A DNA stretch of 64,000 nucleotides from Mytilus trossulus (lineage: Eukaryota; Mollusca; Bivalvia; Mytilida; Mytilidae): NCBI RefSeq assembly GCF_036588685.1, contig NC_086381.1:66347436-66411435 (forward strand), read 5' to 3'. The position numbers were made by a program, and so were the translations under genes. The notes under the pieces were generated by a model, which did not search any database, had not been told where the DNA came from, and saw only the letters and a program-made list of their open reading frames with translations. Below are positions 13,141 through 24,576 of the stretch, piece by piece (position 1 is the stretch's first letter; each line of letters begins with the position of its first letter).

Positions 13141-13194
13141 TATAAAACAATGTTGACTGTTAAACCCCTATTTTTGAAAAGTTTACCTGTTTTG

Positions 13195-13415
13195 TCTGTT
13201 TGTATTGTTGTCAATATACTTGAATTTAATTATGCGACTGTCATACCAGTGAGACGTGTAGCAAAAACCAGGTTGAATCAATTATTTACTACATAATAAA
13301 ATGCCTGTACCAAGACAGGAATATGATATTTGTTATCATTTCGTTTGATGTGCTTAAGCCATTCAATTTGCCATTTGATAAGGCACTTTGAGATTAGAAT
13401 TCCTCGGAGTTCTTT
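13195..13415 (+). repeat. Dispersed repeat Rep-C
   Basis: Shares ATTGTTGTCAATAT, TTATGCGACTGTCAT, AAAACCAGGTT-like, AAAATGCCTGT, CAGGAATATGA and GTTTGATGTG with 58,075-58,290 in a chitin synthase intron. The last part also matches 45,825-45,925 beside the third CRP gene. No coding content. Confidence 0.65.
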
Positions 13416-14003
13416 TTTTTTTGTTATTTTACTTTTTTCTCAAGTATACATTTAAAAAAAATGTAAAAGGCATTTTTATTTAAAAGGACAATGAAAGACA
13501 TTTCTTACTTTCGTCGCCAGGTTTTGCAAACTGAATATCTATTGACACCGTTGATTAAACAGAACATTATCGATTCAAAAGATCACAAGCAACACAATCC
13601 GAACATATTGATACAATGTTTATCCAACAGAGTGCTACATCCTGTTCCCATTTTAAATTCACAATTGTATTTTGGAATTCATGGTTACATGTCCATCAGT
13701 TTATTTTTTGCAGTTCCCCTTTCGGTACAGGTATCTTCAAATACTTCATAATAAACTCAAATCTAAAAAGAAATTTTGTTTAACATGTTTAACGAATATA
13801 AATATAACAATGTTTATAATATGAGCAGTTTAAACACACGATTTGTTGGTATGATATGCATAACGATTGCATTTCATTAATCAATAATGATACATTCATA
13901 CGATTTGTAGTGTACTTCAATAATCTGAGACCAACAGTCAGGTAACAAGAATGCAAGTCCATCAATTTACACTTTATGTAAAACAGTTTAAATGCAGAAT
14001 TGC

Positions 14004-14207
14004 TCAGCCTTGTTTGAATTCACACAACCTGAAACAAAGTACGACCACATCTGTTATTTCTTCCCTTCATTTTGAAACCATAATTCCTCGTGACAAACAA
14101 TTGTTAAAATTTCTCTGAAATGATCGACCACATTTCGATTGGCACGTTGCTGATATTGCTACGATCATCTGGAGAAAGATAAGTGCGACGATCAATCTTT
14201 GTGCCAT
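14004..14207 (-). pseudogene. CRP copy 1: cysteine-rich secreted peptide, nonsense codon at Cys-4
   Basis: Read on the minus strand from ATG at 14207, this aligns codon for codon with the intact copy at 45,979-46,182, without indels over 68 codons. The signal peptide (MAQRLIVALIFLQ...) and first three cysteines are kept. Codon 47, the fourth cysteine in the intact copy, is TGA (14,067-14,069), so the last two helix-like segments and three cysteines are lost. Downstream of the stop the frame stays open to the same final codons (FKQG, stop), so the break is a single-base change and not general decay. An AG acceptor lies directly before AAAATGG, as in the other copies. It could still yield a 46-residue secreted fragment, but it is best called a pseudogene or null allele. 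The family is unrecognised; see the intact copy. Confidence 0.8.
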
Positions 14208-14446
14208 TTTCTAATTTTCTACAAATATAAAATAAATGAATTATTATAATATTATACAGATAATCATATAACTGACTAAAACGGTTTTTTGCAATCCTGT
14301 TTTGCAGATATTTTTTTTGACAGCAGAACTCACATAGTCGCATGAGGCATTAACCCCTTATCCTTTTGTTTTATATTTCTGTGAATTAATGTTTTATAAA
14401 CAAATAAACTTGTTTACTTGTTTACACGTGTTCCAATAGATAAAGG

Positions 14447-14790
14447 AAGATGTGGTTTGAATGCCAATGAGACAACTCTCCATCCAACTAACAATTTAAA
14501 AAATAAACCATTATAGGTCAATGTACGGCCTTCAACACGGAGCCTTGACTCACTAGGAACAACAAGCTATCAAGGCCCCCGCAAATACTAGTGTAAAACC
14601 ATTCAAACGGGAAAACCAACGGTCTAATCTATATAAAAAAACGAGAAACGAGAAACACGTATAAACTACATAAACAAACGACAACTACTGTACATCAGAT
14701 TCCTGACTAAGGACAGGTGCAAACATTTGCAGCGGGATTTAAAAACGTTTTAATGGTACCAAACCTTCTCCCTTTGTCTGAAACAATAGC
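14447..14790 (+). repeat. Rep-B inserted in the intron of CRP copy 1
   Basis: Begins GGAAGATGTGGTTTGAATGC, then CAATGAGACAACTCTCC, TACGGCCTTCAACA and AAAACCATTCAAACGGG. It lies between the predicted first exon of CRP copy 1 (about 16.2 kb) and its coding exon. The equivalent introns of copies 2 and 3 are about 0.5 kb shorter and lack it. Confidence 0.75.
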
Positions 14791-16205
14791 ATAACATCAC
14801 AACATAGAGAAACACACGATAAAATATCAATTGGCAGGCTTAACTCAATCAAAAAACGTAAATTAATACATTATGAACGAATAAATTAGATCTGCGATAT
14901 CTGAATGCAAATGCACAGTTAATAAAATATTAGGGACAAACATTGAAGGCCAATGTTTGAATACTGTTATTGTAAAAAGTATGGCAGAGAGCGAAAATAT
15001 GTAGCAAACAAATTGTTGAAGAAAGGACACAAAACGAAAGAAATATATTTAAGGAATGACTGTTATATTTTTTGTGTCTATGAAGAAAAAACACAAAAAT
15101 GTGGTGCACACTGAAAAACCCGCATAGCTGGTTATTTAAAGTGTGCCTGCGTTGTTGTTCGAAAATAAGACTACGATGAGAAAGAAAAAAACAACAACAA
15201 TGAAATTCAATTGAACAATACAATTTTTCACGTCCCATCTATACAAAAAATATACCACAAACGAATAATATCGGAATTTTTTTTATTTGTATCTTGATTC
15301 CCTGAAAAATGGGATAAACGTAAGTAGTTGCGAGTTTTGTGTGTTGGGGTAAGGGTTAATGTTTTTTTCCTAAAAAAATATTTTGAACACCAATTTGCAA
15401 ATAATAAAGAAATTAATTCTGAATCCAGATTTTCCCAATACCGTATAATGTTCAATTCTAAAAAAACAATAATTTGATTGATAGCGTTGAAAGACTGAAT
15501 AAAAGTATACCCGCTAAGAAAAACCCCAACATAACCTCCCCTTGAAGTTAAGTAGTTGATCCCTTAATCAAAGTTGAAGTAGATTTGTGGTATGTATGGT
15601 CTGACGGTTTGTTTTTCGTTCGATACCGTATGTTACAAAAACCTACGTTTCTTTCGGTATTTATTTAAGAGATCATAGTCAGTTTTCCTGTATTCCCATT
15701 TCATTGTAAACAAAAAAGGTCACATGATAATGCCAAAGATCTAGAAAACAGTGATTTAAGTGTAAATCTATTTCATCATTACATTTTAATTGCCTCATTC
15801 GCCTGAAGGAACCTAAGCATGTGAATAAAAACTGTCACGCTATTATGACTATATCTCCCTCATGCAAAGCTCTGTTTTCTTTCACGGATTTGCCTATACT
15901 TTTTGGACCTTTTGGATCATAGCTCTTCACCTTTTATATAAGCTTTGGATTTCAAATATTTTGGCCACCAGCATCACTGAAGAGACATGTATTGTCGAAA
16001 TGCGCATCTGGTGCAAGAAAATTGGTACCGTTAATTTTATTTCATCCATTTTGAAAACAACAACTAATCCTAGAACTCAATGAGGTGGTTTTCTCATTAA
16101 AGTATTATCCAAAATAAAAAATAAAAAACAAAAAACTGCAATTTATCTAAATAGGAGATATTGAAAACCACCAACACCACTTCAAACAAAAAAAGATAAA
16201 AGTCT
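14791..16205. other. CRP copy 1 intron, unit-conserved non-coding DNA
   Basis: No exon recognised. 15,478-15,650 is closely repeated at 47,030-47,200 (AAAGTATACCCGCT, CATAACCTCC, GGTATGTATGGTCTGACGG). A short repeat fragment at about 15,955-16,030 (CGAAATGCGCATCTGGTGC) belongs to the same general class as the repeats near 50.15 and 50.9 kb. Confidence 0.55.
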
Positions 16206-16212
16206 TACTTAC

Positions 16213-16262
16213 GATACTATGCTGCTTACTGGTTTTCCTGAAGTGACGAAGTATTTACCAGT
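16213..16262 (-). promoter_or_regulatory. Predicted first exon end and promoter of CRP copy 1
   Basis: On the minus strand a splice donor, ATC|GTAAGTAAG, ends at 16213. The same donor recurs in the same place relative to copies 2 (34,848) and 3 (47,695). In those copies a TATATA motif lies about 40 bases upstream of the donor; here the matching motif has decayed to GGTAAATACTT. This suggests a very short non-coding first exon. The intron to the coding exon would be about 2.0 kb, lengthened by the Rep-B insertion. Inference from conservation only. Confidence 0.45.
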
Positions 16263-16495
16263 CGTTGAGATAATGGACTCGTTCAAAACCTTCACATGAT
16301 TTATATTAATCTTTATATTTACTGTTCAAATTAATTAACTCATTTTGATTGTCATTCAAATCTTGATAAAATAAGTGAAAACAAACCTTGCTAATAAGTA
16401 AAATTGACAAACTGAAGTCGTTTTAATTATCGGTTTATCCGAATGATAAAAAGACACTCTTGTTATACAACACATGCGGTGTTTGAGGGTATGAA

Positions 16496-16795
16496 AGACA
16501 TGTAGTAAAGACACTTAGTAATTGTTGAATATCGTATGTTGAACTTAAGATGCCTTTTATTTTCTGAGTAGTTTCTTGTTGATGTAAAAAGTTTGTAGAC
16601 TCAGACCCATTCAATGTAAGACATGTAGTAAAGACACTTAGTAATTGTTGAATATCGTATGTTGAGCTCAAGATGCCATTTATTTTCTGAGTAGTTTCTA
16701 GTTGATGTAAAAAGTTTGTAGACTCAGACCCATTCAATGTAAGACATGTAGTAAAGACACTTAGTTATTGTAGAATATCGTATGTTGAGCTTATT
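16496..16795. repeat. 123-bp tandem repeat, about 2.4 copies
   Basis: AGACATGTAGTAAAGACACT recurs at about 16,496, 16,619 and 16,742, a period of 123. As 123 is 41 codons, the repeat gives an in-frame repeated minus-strand peptide (NGSESTNFLHQ...SVFTT), which I treat as fortuitous. Units 2 (35.13 kb) and 3 (47.97 kb) continue directly from the preceding GATAAAAAGACACTC...CAACACA segment into GCATCGGTTATCTCGAATTA, so the repeat is private to this unit. Confidence 0.85.
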
Positions 16796-17392
16796 ATAAG
16801 ATTTTTATTTTAGTTGTTGTTTCTTATTGATGTAAAAACATCGCATATAATTTTATTCGTAAAGATTCATACTTAAGTTGTTATACTTAAGCAATAAATC
16901 GCACAACTATTATTATTTATTTGGAAAGACCCATGCCTGTATATCTATTATATCTGTTAGTACGATAGATTGCTTACAAATGTCAACATCGATATGGAGT
17001 TTAGGTTACTCTACAAGTTAATAAAAAAATTATCCCCTGGTCATTCAAACAAGGGCTGAATTTTTAGAAAGTATTCATTTGACATTTAATTAATTGTAAA
17101 AACTCCATTTGAAACTCGGTTTTTGTAAACGTAATCATTGAGTTGGGATAGAAAAGGCTATGACTTGCCTAAAACAATTACTTTATATTTTCCTTTATTA
17201 TTTTTATGAGATATAAGTTCCAAATAGTTTAGCAGAAAAGTTATGTATGTTTCATTGTATGAGAACATCGTGCATTTGACAAAAATTAAAATAAATGTAA
17301 CAATAACGATATCAAACTTCTGTTACAACTTGAATTTGGTGATTAAAATTATTTGGTATCACTTCTCTTGTTTAATGTTAAATGATCAGTAT

Positions 17393-19090
17393 TCAAATCA
17401 AAGTAAAAGTCATTGCCGTTGTACTAAAATTCGAAACCAGTAATTGATTTGTATTTTTGTTATTATCAAGACACTGAGGATTGAAAAGTCCATCGCTGTC
17501 TTTAGCTACCTCTTTGTATTGTTGTCCATCAGTAGATATAACTACTACATTATTCGACGATTCTCCTACTACGTAAACATTACCATCATTGTCGACAGAT
17601 ATACCCACCAGACCGCCGAGGACTCGTTCGTTCTGAAATGTCCATTCTACAGTACCTTGTAGATCATAACATGTTACGGATTCGGAATTGTTGTTTGTAT
17701 GGTAAATTTTGTCACCAAATATTGCCACGTAACAATCCACTGGTATTTGATTATCGCGAACTATATCAGTTATTGAGCTGTTGTGCAGATTGATCATTTG
17801 AATTCCTTTTCCTGCTGCAGAACAAATTAGTTTGCCTTCTGGTGTCACTGCTATGCCATAATAATGAGAATCGACCGGTATTATTTTCTTGATTTGTTTG
17901 CTTTGTATGTCGATGATTGTGATACATTTCGTATCTGACTCTCCTGATGTTACAGCAAGTGTGTTGTCGTGACTGATGTATGCCACGTCAAATGCATATG
18001 TTCTTGTATTTACGTGAAAGACCTTCTTGCTGTTCAAGTTGAATACTCTAACAACTCTCCCAGAGTTATGCAAAAACGCCATTTTACCATCTGGTAACAT
18101 GCAACAGCCCCTTACGAAATCTCCTGTTTCATTTATAGTTTGAAGCAGTTTCAAATTGATAGTGTCAACCGATCTGGATAATATGTGCGGCAGCATTATT
18201 TGGGCTTGTTTGTCTTTCTTCCTCGTGAGGACTACATTGCATGTTTTTTTCTCAATCTTTAGTTCTCCAAAGTTCTTGATACGACTAGCTAAATCTTGCA
18301 TAGTGGCATTGGGATTGTACGAAAGTTCGCTATCTTTAAAATTTTCGCTGTTAACCATCGACTGCAGGAATTGGTCTTTGCTAGAAATTCGTTTTTCGAG
18401 CTCCTTCATAGCAATAAATGTTTGAAGATCTGTAGCATATTGCTTGATATTTTCAATTTTTTTTCGGATTTCAGTTATCTCTCTGTCATTTTCCTTTAAT
18501 GACACCAGGAGTTCGCTTATCATCTTACTTTCATTTACTTCGGTTTCATTTAACTTTTTTATAATGTCTTCCTGTATTTTGTCTAAATGGTTGTTGATAG
18601 TAATCCTGGTTTGTTTGACTTCTTCCTCAATTTTCATTTTCTTTTCAGATAACCTATTCAAATTGTGTTGTCTATTATTTCGGATTATTTGAATATTGTC
18701 GGAAAGTTCTACTAATGATTGTTCTATTTCGTAAAATGCATTCGAATGTTTAGTGTTTTGAATTACGTCGGCCAATTTGTCAAAGTCCCGACATTCCATA
18801 TGATTTTCTACAATGCAACTTCCACAACAAAGACTGTCATGCTTTTTGCAATAAAATGTGAACTTCTCATTATGAGTGGCACAGGTGTCAGTGATTTTGA
18901 CAATATCACGTGGTATTTTCTGGTACTCACTTATTAGCAAGGTGTCATGTTTCCGTGTTCCTTTTGACCGACTGTGGTGGTCTTTGCATTCTGAACAAAG
19001 CCCTTCGTCACATTCAAAACACCAGATTGTGGATGGTTTGGTAATATTGATTTGTTCACATACACCACACGTGGTTGTTGATGATGCCAT
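17393..19090 (-). CDS. RING-less TRIM-like protein, B-box / coiled coil / beta-propeller (copy 1)
   Basis: Encodes 565 residues in one exon from ATG at 19090. The frame is open a further 24 codons upstream, but an AG acceptor after a T-rich tract (TTTGTTTTTAG) lies just before this ATG, and the second copy starts at the same methionine. Residues 8-48 form a B-box-1-like zinc-binding Cys/His set. Residues 70-100 form B-box 2 (C-H-C-H-C-C pattern). About 125-260 is coiled coil rich in K, E, I and N. About 330-565 is a set of beta-propeller-like repeats ending TMTFTLI. No RING finger precedes the B-boxes, so ubiquitin-ligase activity is not expected unless an upstream exon supplies one. Proteins of this build are expanded in bivalves and often linked to innate immunity; a role here is inference. 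A TTTATT (AATAAA on the minus strand) lies about 200 bases past the stop. Confidence 0.88.
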   Translation of the reverse strand: MASSTTTCGVCEQINITKPSTIWCFECDEGLCSECKDHHSRSKGTRKHDTLLISEYQKIPRDIVKITDTCATHNEKFTFYCKKHDSLCCGSCIVENHMECRDFDKLADVIQNTKHSNAFYEIEQSLVELSDNIQIIRNNRQHNLNRLSEKKMKIEEEVKQTRITINNHLDKIQEDIIKKLNETEVNESKMISELLVSLKENDREITEIRKKIENIKQYATDLQTFIAMKELEKRISSKDQFLQSMVNSENFKDSELSYNPNATMQDLASRIKNFGELKIEKKTCNVVLTRKKDKQAQIMLPHILSRSVDTINLKLLQTINETGDFVRGCCMLPDGKMAFLHNSGRVVRVFNLNSKKVFHVNTRTYAFDVAYISHDNTLAVTSGESDTKCITIIDIQSKQIKKIIPVDSHYYGIAVTPEGKLICSAAGKGIQMINLHNSSITDIVRDNQIPVDCYVAIFGDKIYHTNNNSESVTCYDLQGTVEWTFQNERVLGGLVGISVDNDGNVYVVGESSNNVVVISTDGQQYKEVAKDSDGLFNPQCLDNNKNTNQLLVSNFSTTAMTFTLI

Positions 19091-19969
19091 TGTAAACAGT
19101 ATAACTAAAAACAAAATAATGTAGTAACAATGTATAACAATTAATAGGTATTTTATAATCACTAAATATACATATATTTCATCATCAATAAGAGTATTCT
19201 ATAAAAAATATCCTGAACCAAGTCAGGAATAAGGTCATTGTTATATTATAGTTCATTTCTGTGTGTGTTATATTTTAACGTTGCGTTTCTATTGTGTCGT
19301 TTTTTTCCTCTTATATTTGAGTGTGAAGTTAAATTATTATAAGACGTACATGTATCACGGTACTTTTCTATCCCAAATTCATGTATTTAGTTTTGATGTT
19401 ATATTTGTTATTCTCAACGGATTTGTCTAATGCTTAGTTCGCTTCTGTGCGTGTTACATTTCAATGTTGTGTCGTCATTCTCCTCTTACATTTGATGCGT
19501 TCCCTTGGTTTTAGTTTGTGTTTCGGATTTGTTTTTTTCTATCGATTAATGAGTTTTGAACACCCGTTTACTATTGTTTCCTTTACTTGTCCATTTTATC
19601 GAAAAAGAATCTCAAGACACTTGGCTAAACATGACTCCGTTTTTTTTAATTTTTGAAAACGATGTTTAAAGGGGTATGTGTTTAAATAACAAATCGATTA
19701 ACCTTTGCCATTTAAAAAACGGAGACTTCTAAGAAACTAACACGCTCAACTCACAAATATGTCATTTAGATATGCATTTCACATTATCACTTATCAGCTA
19801 TATTTTTTTATAAGAAAAGATCGTTTTTACCTTTTTCAATATCTCTATTTTTATACTAGTTTAACAAAATAAGCCAAAAGCAAAATAAATTAGAAACAAT
19901 GAGTGTCAGTCTTCCTGAAACAAGGATTCATTAGCTATATTTCTGTCAATCTGAGTAATTTTTAAAGGA
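19091..19969. other. 5' flank of TRIM-like copy 1
   Basis: An intron acceptor lies just above 19,100. No upstream coding exon could be recognised, and the first (probably non-coding) exon was not located. Confidence 0.4.
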
Positions 19970-20553
19970 GTAGGTCCGGTAAGAGCCGATTTTGGCCTCA
20001 ATTCTAAAGTTCATTTAACGAAATATTTTAGACACTTTTTAAACACTTTAGTGTCTATTTCAATTGAATCAATTAGTTTATGTGAAAAATTTTAACTGAT
20101 TAAGTCATCAAAAACGCTAATATTCAAGCTTAAATATGAAAAAATCTATCAAATATGCCAAAAATCGTCACTGTTCAGATAATTTTTGTCAAAAATGAAA
20201 GTGGCCGCATCCGTGTTCATCCTCAACTTTTATATATTTTATGTATTATCATTAAATACAACTTACATTTCAATATTATGAATGAACACGAATGCGGCCA
20301 CTTTCATTTAAGACGGAAACCGTCTAAAATTTTTACTAAAATGCTAAAATTGTGATGATTTCAGTAATTTAGCATGACTTAATGATGCTAGTACCCGATA
20401 TATGCATTGTATTGTCAACAACAGCCCATATTAATGTAGCAGAATCATTCTACTTTCCAATAAATAGCTTAACGATAAAATTTTCACAATTTTGGAAAAC
20501 TGCTATACTTTGGGGCCAAAAAGGGGTCTTACTGAACCTACTCCTTTGTGGTT
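19970..20553. mobile_element. MITE/foldback element with AAAGGAGTAGG termini
   Basis: Left end AAAGGAGTAGGTCCGGTAAG and right end (reverse complement) AAAGGAGTAGGTTCAGTAAG are inverted terminal repeats. Between them is a second near-perfect inverted pair, GAAAGTGGCCGCATCCGTGT (about 20,199) and its complement near 20,285, around a loop of about 60 bases. The right half is repeated, as a relative, at 60,985-61,165 inside the chitin synthase gene. No transposase is encoded and no convincing target duplication is visible. Confidence 0.7.
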
Positions 20554-21450
20554 TGATGAACACTTTCCCTCTGCACAGTTACTAAATATTTGGAATACTT
20601 TTCAAAATTATAGACAAACAAGAGTGCACACGCAGAAATGTCTCGCCTTCTTTATTAATCATTGATATTGTATTGATAGTTAACATGTTTAATGAAATTT
20701 GCAAATTTCGAGAGTATTTTGTTATTCATGCGGGAGACATTTTATGTAAAAAAAAATGTGTGTTTTATCACATTTTACTGCTGTATTTGAAAGAAGAAAA
20801 AAAAAGACTATCTTTGTTGGTGTCATTTGTATCAGATACGTAAGGGGAAATAACTCAAATATAGACACTTAAAAAAATTGTTATGAATATATCTATTTTA
20901 CAAAAAAATAGGATAACGAGTCCGATGACCCAATTTTTCCCTTTTTAATTCGATTGCCTATTTATTGGGCTATCATCTTAAATTTTATCTTAATTTTTTA
21001 CACAAGTTATTTGAGCTATTACTTGTCGAACTACAACACCACTCGCGTGTCAATCGGAGGTTGTGACGTTGAATCCTGCACGTGATAAGTGGCTTCGACT
21101 AGGTATGTCGGTTTTTCTACTGAAGGTCAGTGGTTTTTCCTGAACACCCTGGGGTCTACATAAAAAATGGCAATTGTGATAAAGCAGAAAAATACAGAAA
21201 GTTGAACACCAAATATTTGTTGATTCTGATCTTATGCTTTAAGGAAATGTCAATTTTTGTGTTACTTTCCGGATGAACAGAGAAAACAAATTTAATAAAA
21301 TATTATCTTTATCCTGGTCTGAGAGTTTAACAAAAATAGTCTGGTCGCCTTTCAACAGGAAATCAATATTTTGACCCGATCAAACTTGCAAACAATGCTC
21401 TTTCAAAACAAAATGATCGTCCTCTAACTTTGAACAAATAATAATGAAAA
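20554..21450. other. No gene seen
   Basis: AT-rich spacer in the upstream flank of TRIM-like copy 1; no element recognised. Confidence 0.4.
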
Positions 21451-21645
21451 GAAGATGTGGTATGCTTGCCAATGAGACAACTGTCCACAAGAGACCAACA
21501 TGACACAGACACTAACAACTATAGGTCAGCGTACGCCCTTCACAAATGAGCAAAGACCATACCGCATAGTCAGCTATAAAATGCCACGATATGACAATGT
21601 AAAACAATTCAAACGAGAAAACTAACGGCCTTATTTATCTAAAAA
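21451..21645 (+). repeat. Rep-B
   Basis: AAGAAGATGTGGTATGCTTG, CAATGAGACAACTGTCC, ACAAGAGACCAACATGACAC and ATAGGTCAGCGTACG landmarks; truncated after AACTAACGGCC. Confidence 0.8.
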
Positions 21646-21649
21646 AGAC

Positions 21650-22200
21650 CATATTATAAAAACGAGTATATCAACCATCATAATGTTACTTGCTATCAAA
21701 TGCAAAAATGCGTATTTAAAATGTCAACTTTTATTAAGAAATGTTTCCAACAATACCAATTGTTCACGACGTCTAGACGATTATATAAAGATGGTGATTA
21801 TCTCCCTTGTACATGTTGTATTATATTTTTAAACACATTATTTGTACAAAAGCAAGCAAGGCATATCAAACACGATAGTATTTACTGTCGTTAATTGATA
21901 TGTTAAATGTACATAATATTACATAGCATACATACAAAAATATAACTTTAAACCAGTTAAAACGACTGTAAAATGTGAACTGCCACCAGGAAGGTAAACA
22001 ACAAGTAAAGGTATCACGTGACTTGCTATGACGTTTAAATACACTATGATACAATTGTATAATTATCAAGTGCTATTCGCGGTAAATTCAAACCACGAAC
22101 ATCTTAATGGTAAAAATTTGATTTGGGCGATTAAAAAAAAAAAAAAAACGCCAACTAAGACTTTATCTGATTAATGAAATACTTTATAAATACAAACATA
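21650..22200. repeat. Unit-conserved upstream flank of TRIM-like genes
   Basis: Aligns with 39,490-39,930 and more weakly with about 1,070-1,480. Shared landmarks are GATTATCTCCCTTGTACATG, TACTGTCGTTAATT, AAACGACTGTAAAATGTGAA and AGGAAGGTAAAC. It marks the duplication unit. No exon is visible, but the conservation makes it a candidate for the regulatory region or first exon of the TRIM-like genes. Confidence 0.6.
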
Positions 22201-22209
22201 CTTTCATGC

Positions 22210-22241
22210 AGAGACATATAATACATGTATTATATGTCTCT
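22210..22241. repeat. Perfect 32-bp palindrome
   Basis: The left half AGAGACATATAATACA is followed immediately by its exact reverse complement, centred on ACATGT, with no spacer. It could extrude as a cruciform. It is not seen in the other units. Confidence 0.95.
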
Positions 22242-22471
22242 GGTCTGGTACTATATATTATACGAGGTAAATTTTCAAAAGAAAACGGAATTAATACTCA
22301 TATAACTTGTGTCTTCTAGACATAAGTTTTACGATATGACAGGCACATACAAACATTATTTACTTTTCTACATTGTCTAGAGGTAAAGGGGAGGGTTGAG
22401 ATCGTTTTCGAGTGTCAAGTCCCATCAATATGACATGTCACAAGCTAGATAAACATTTTTAAGGAACATTT

Positions 22472-22835
22472 GTTATTGAATAACCGTTTCAAGATGATTT
22501 CGGATATGTTAACTATGTCGTTACTTCTATACCCCTCCTTTTCACATATGTTATCTTCCGATTTAGACTATAGCTAGTTACCGGATTTGTAATAACATAA
22601 GTAACACGACGGGTGCCACATGTGGGGACGTTTCTGTTTTCCCTTCCAAAGCACCTGAGATCACCCCAGTTTTTGGTTAGGTTGGTGTAGCTTAGTATTT
22701 AGTTTGCTATGAGTTGTCTATTGTACTATTATTTGTCTGTTTGTCTTTTTATCTATAGCCATGGCGTTGTAAGTTTTTTCAATCAAGGAACTTAACTGTC
22801 CCTCCAGTATCTTTCGTTTCTCTTTGTGCTTAGAG
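22472..22835 (+). mobile_element. Rep-A insertion with empty site in unit 2
   Basis: Carries the Rep-A landmarks TACCGGATTTGTAAT, ACACGACGGGTGCCACATGT, CACCTGAGATCACCC, TAGCCATGGCGTTGT and GTATCTTTCGTTTC. The flanks (GGAACATTTGTT on the left, AGGTGAAACGTGTATACTG on the right) are contiguous at about 40,905-40,940 in unit 2, so the repeat entered unit 1 after duplication or was lost cleanly from unit 2. Confidence 0.75.
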
Positions 22836-23539
22836 GTGAAACGTGTATACTGCAAGATCAGGGGATCACTTAAGCCCACTTTTTCTCAAAACCTCTGAAA
22901 AATCGTAAAATGATTTTAAGGAATCGAACTGCAAACCATTTGTTCTAACTTGTTTAACTTTCGATTTTATATCAATTGAGCTACTTTATCAGTATGATGT
23001 TCTGTTGTTGAATTCGATCAATTTGCGTTAACGAAATAACACATACAAGTATTTTATATCATTGGAAAGAGGAGAACAAGACTCATTGAAAGATGTATTC
23101 ATTGTCTACAGTGGTCATGTTTTATAGATAAGTTGGGTGAAAAGTCAAAATAAAAAATTTCATGGAAAACGCAGATACATTTTTAAACTGCTTACCGTCC
23201 TTACGTATATGCGTGAAGAGCAAAACATTTTCAAAAACAGAAGACATTCAAAATCAAATCATATACATGATATATTCAGGACTAATTTGAATATTCTGAT
23301 GCCAAACAAGATTCGAGATTGTCAAATATTTTTTTGGATACATTTACTACTTTATTTAGCTTTTGAAAAAACGTGATCTTAGCCTAATATTAATGAAATT
23401 CTAAAATAAAAATGATGACGTGAAATGTGTCAAATAGCCAACATCCCGACCAAATAGCAAGAAGTCCATAAACACAAGAAAGGAAAATTAACCACCCGGA
23501 GGCTGTCATTTACTGGCCTTTAATTTATGTATCATTTTC

Positions 23540-23935
23540 ATTTTGCTCAGACTCTTTTCTGACATCGGAATTCGACTGTTTTTTTACTGTACGCATTGCT
23601 ATGTGTTTGTTTATACTAAATTGTCTAGATATATAGGGGTGGATTACGATCTCACAAAATATATATATCCTCTGCAATATTGTGCCTGTCCAAAGTTTGG
23701 AGCCTCTTGCCTTTGTAAGTCTTGTATTCTTTTTCAACTTCAGTTAATTTATATGTTCCGGAGTTAAGTGTGAAGTCCATTTATGTTGAACTAGCACACT
23801 ATTTTGTTAAGGAACCCGCAGAAGCCAGAGTGTGGCTGCAAAATTGTCTTGCTGTGGTAAAGACCCATTGATGGACTTGGACTGTTTTCTGATAATTGGT
23901 TAGGTTGTTCTCTTTTTGACACATTTTCAGTTTAT
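23540..23935 (+). repeat. Dispersed repeat Rep-D
   Basis: Landmarks: GACATCGGAATTCGACT, TTGTCTAGATATATAGGGGT, ATTGTGCCTGTCCAAAGTTT, AAAGACCCATTGATGG and TTTTTGACACATTTTCA. Related copies are at 42,690-43,010 (paralogous position in the next unit) and 52,790-53,230 (independent). Confidence 0.75.
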
Positions 23936-24563
23936 TGTTTTGTTCAACTGTCTGCTTGATCCAGTTAAGCCAATTGAATTGATTCTTCTAATATTGTGGT
24001 GTTACACTCCTGTATTAGAATAGAGCTTATGTTGACGCCTGTCAGTTGTTGTCCAGTTTGAAAAATTTTGCACTAGTCATTTAGGGCTCTTTTTTGTTTG
24101 CTCTGTATGGGTAATTGCTTTGTGTTGAAGGTCGTACTACATATTTAATTGTTATCTTTTTATATGTTGAGACTTGGATAGAAAGTTGTTTCATTGTCCT
24201 TCATAGGTCTTATTCTTTTAATTTAAACTCATCATAAAATATACTCTACCTTATACTATCTTCAGATGTCGACAGCTTATAGTGTATTCTCAGTATGGTC
24301 CTGGTCGATGGAAATTATTATACATGTTCTGGCTAAGTAAGATCCAGGTAACGCGGATTACCAGACCAAGAAGCACATACTTTATTTAGTTTTTTTTGTC
24401 TAACACGTCCGGATATCTAATTCTTATCGATCTTTCTCACACTCAACCACAGAGGGAGATTCATTTTAGATATAAACACGTAAATATATACATAAACGGT
24501 GTTGTCCAATTTCAATTTACTCCACAGGTATGGCATTTATGTTAACCAGACACATATTTGGCT

Positions 24564-24576
24564 TTCAATCAAATGT
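24564..24576. repeat. Target-site duplication, left copy
   Basis: TTCAATCAAATGT, identical to 31,181-31,193. It directly abuts a T9 run that is the poly(A) tail of the minus-strand 3' half of the LINE. Confidence 0.92.

Noticed and set aside
14104..14343. 79-codon minus-strand frame over CRP copy 1
   Set aside because: It is in a different frame from the codon-by-codon match to the intact CRP gene and crosses the predicted splice acceptor.
16435..16737. 100-codon minus-strand frame with repeated peptide
   Set aside because: Entirely made by the 123-bp tandem repeat, absent from the other units, with no recognisable domain.
18156..18937. Several plus-strand open frames within the TRIM-like gene
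   Set aside because: Antisense shadows of a well-supported coding exon.
19091..19162. 24-residue hydrophobic N-terminal extension of TRIM-like copy 1
   Set aside because: It lies across a T-rich tract ending in AG, a likely intron acceptor, and copy 2 has no matching extension.
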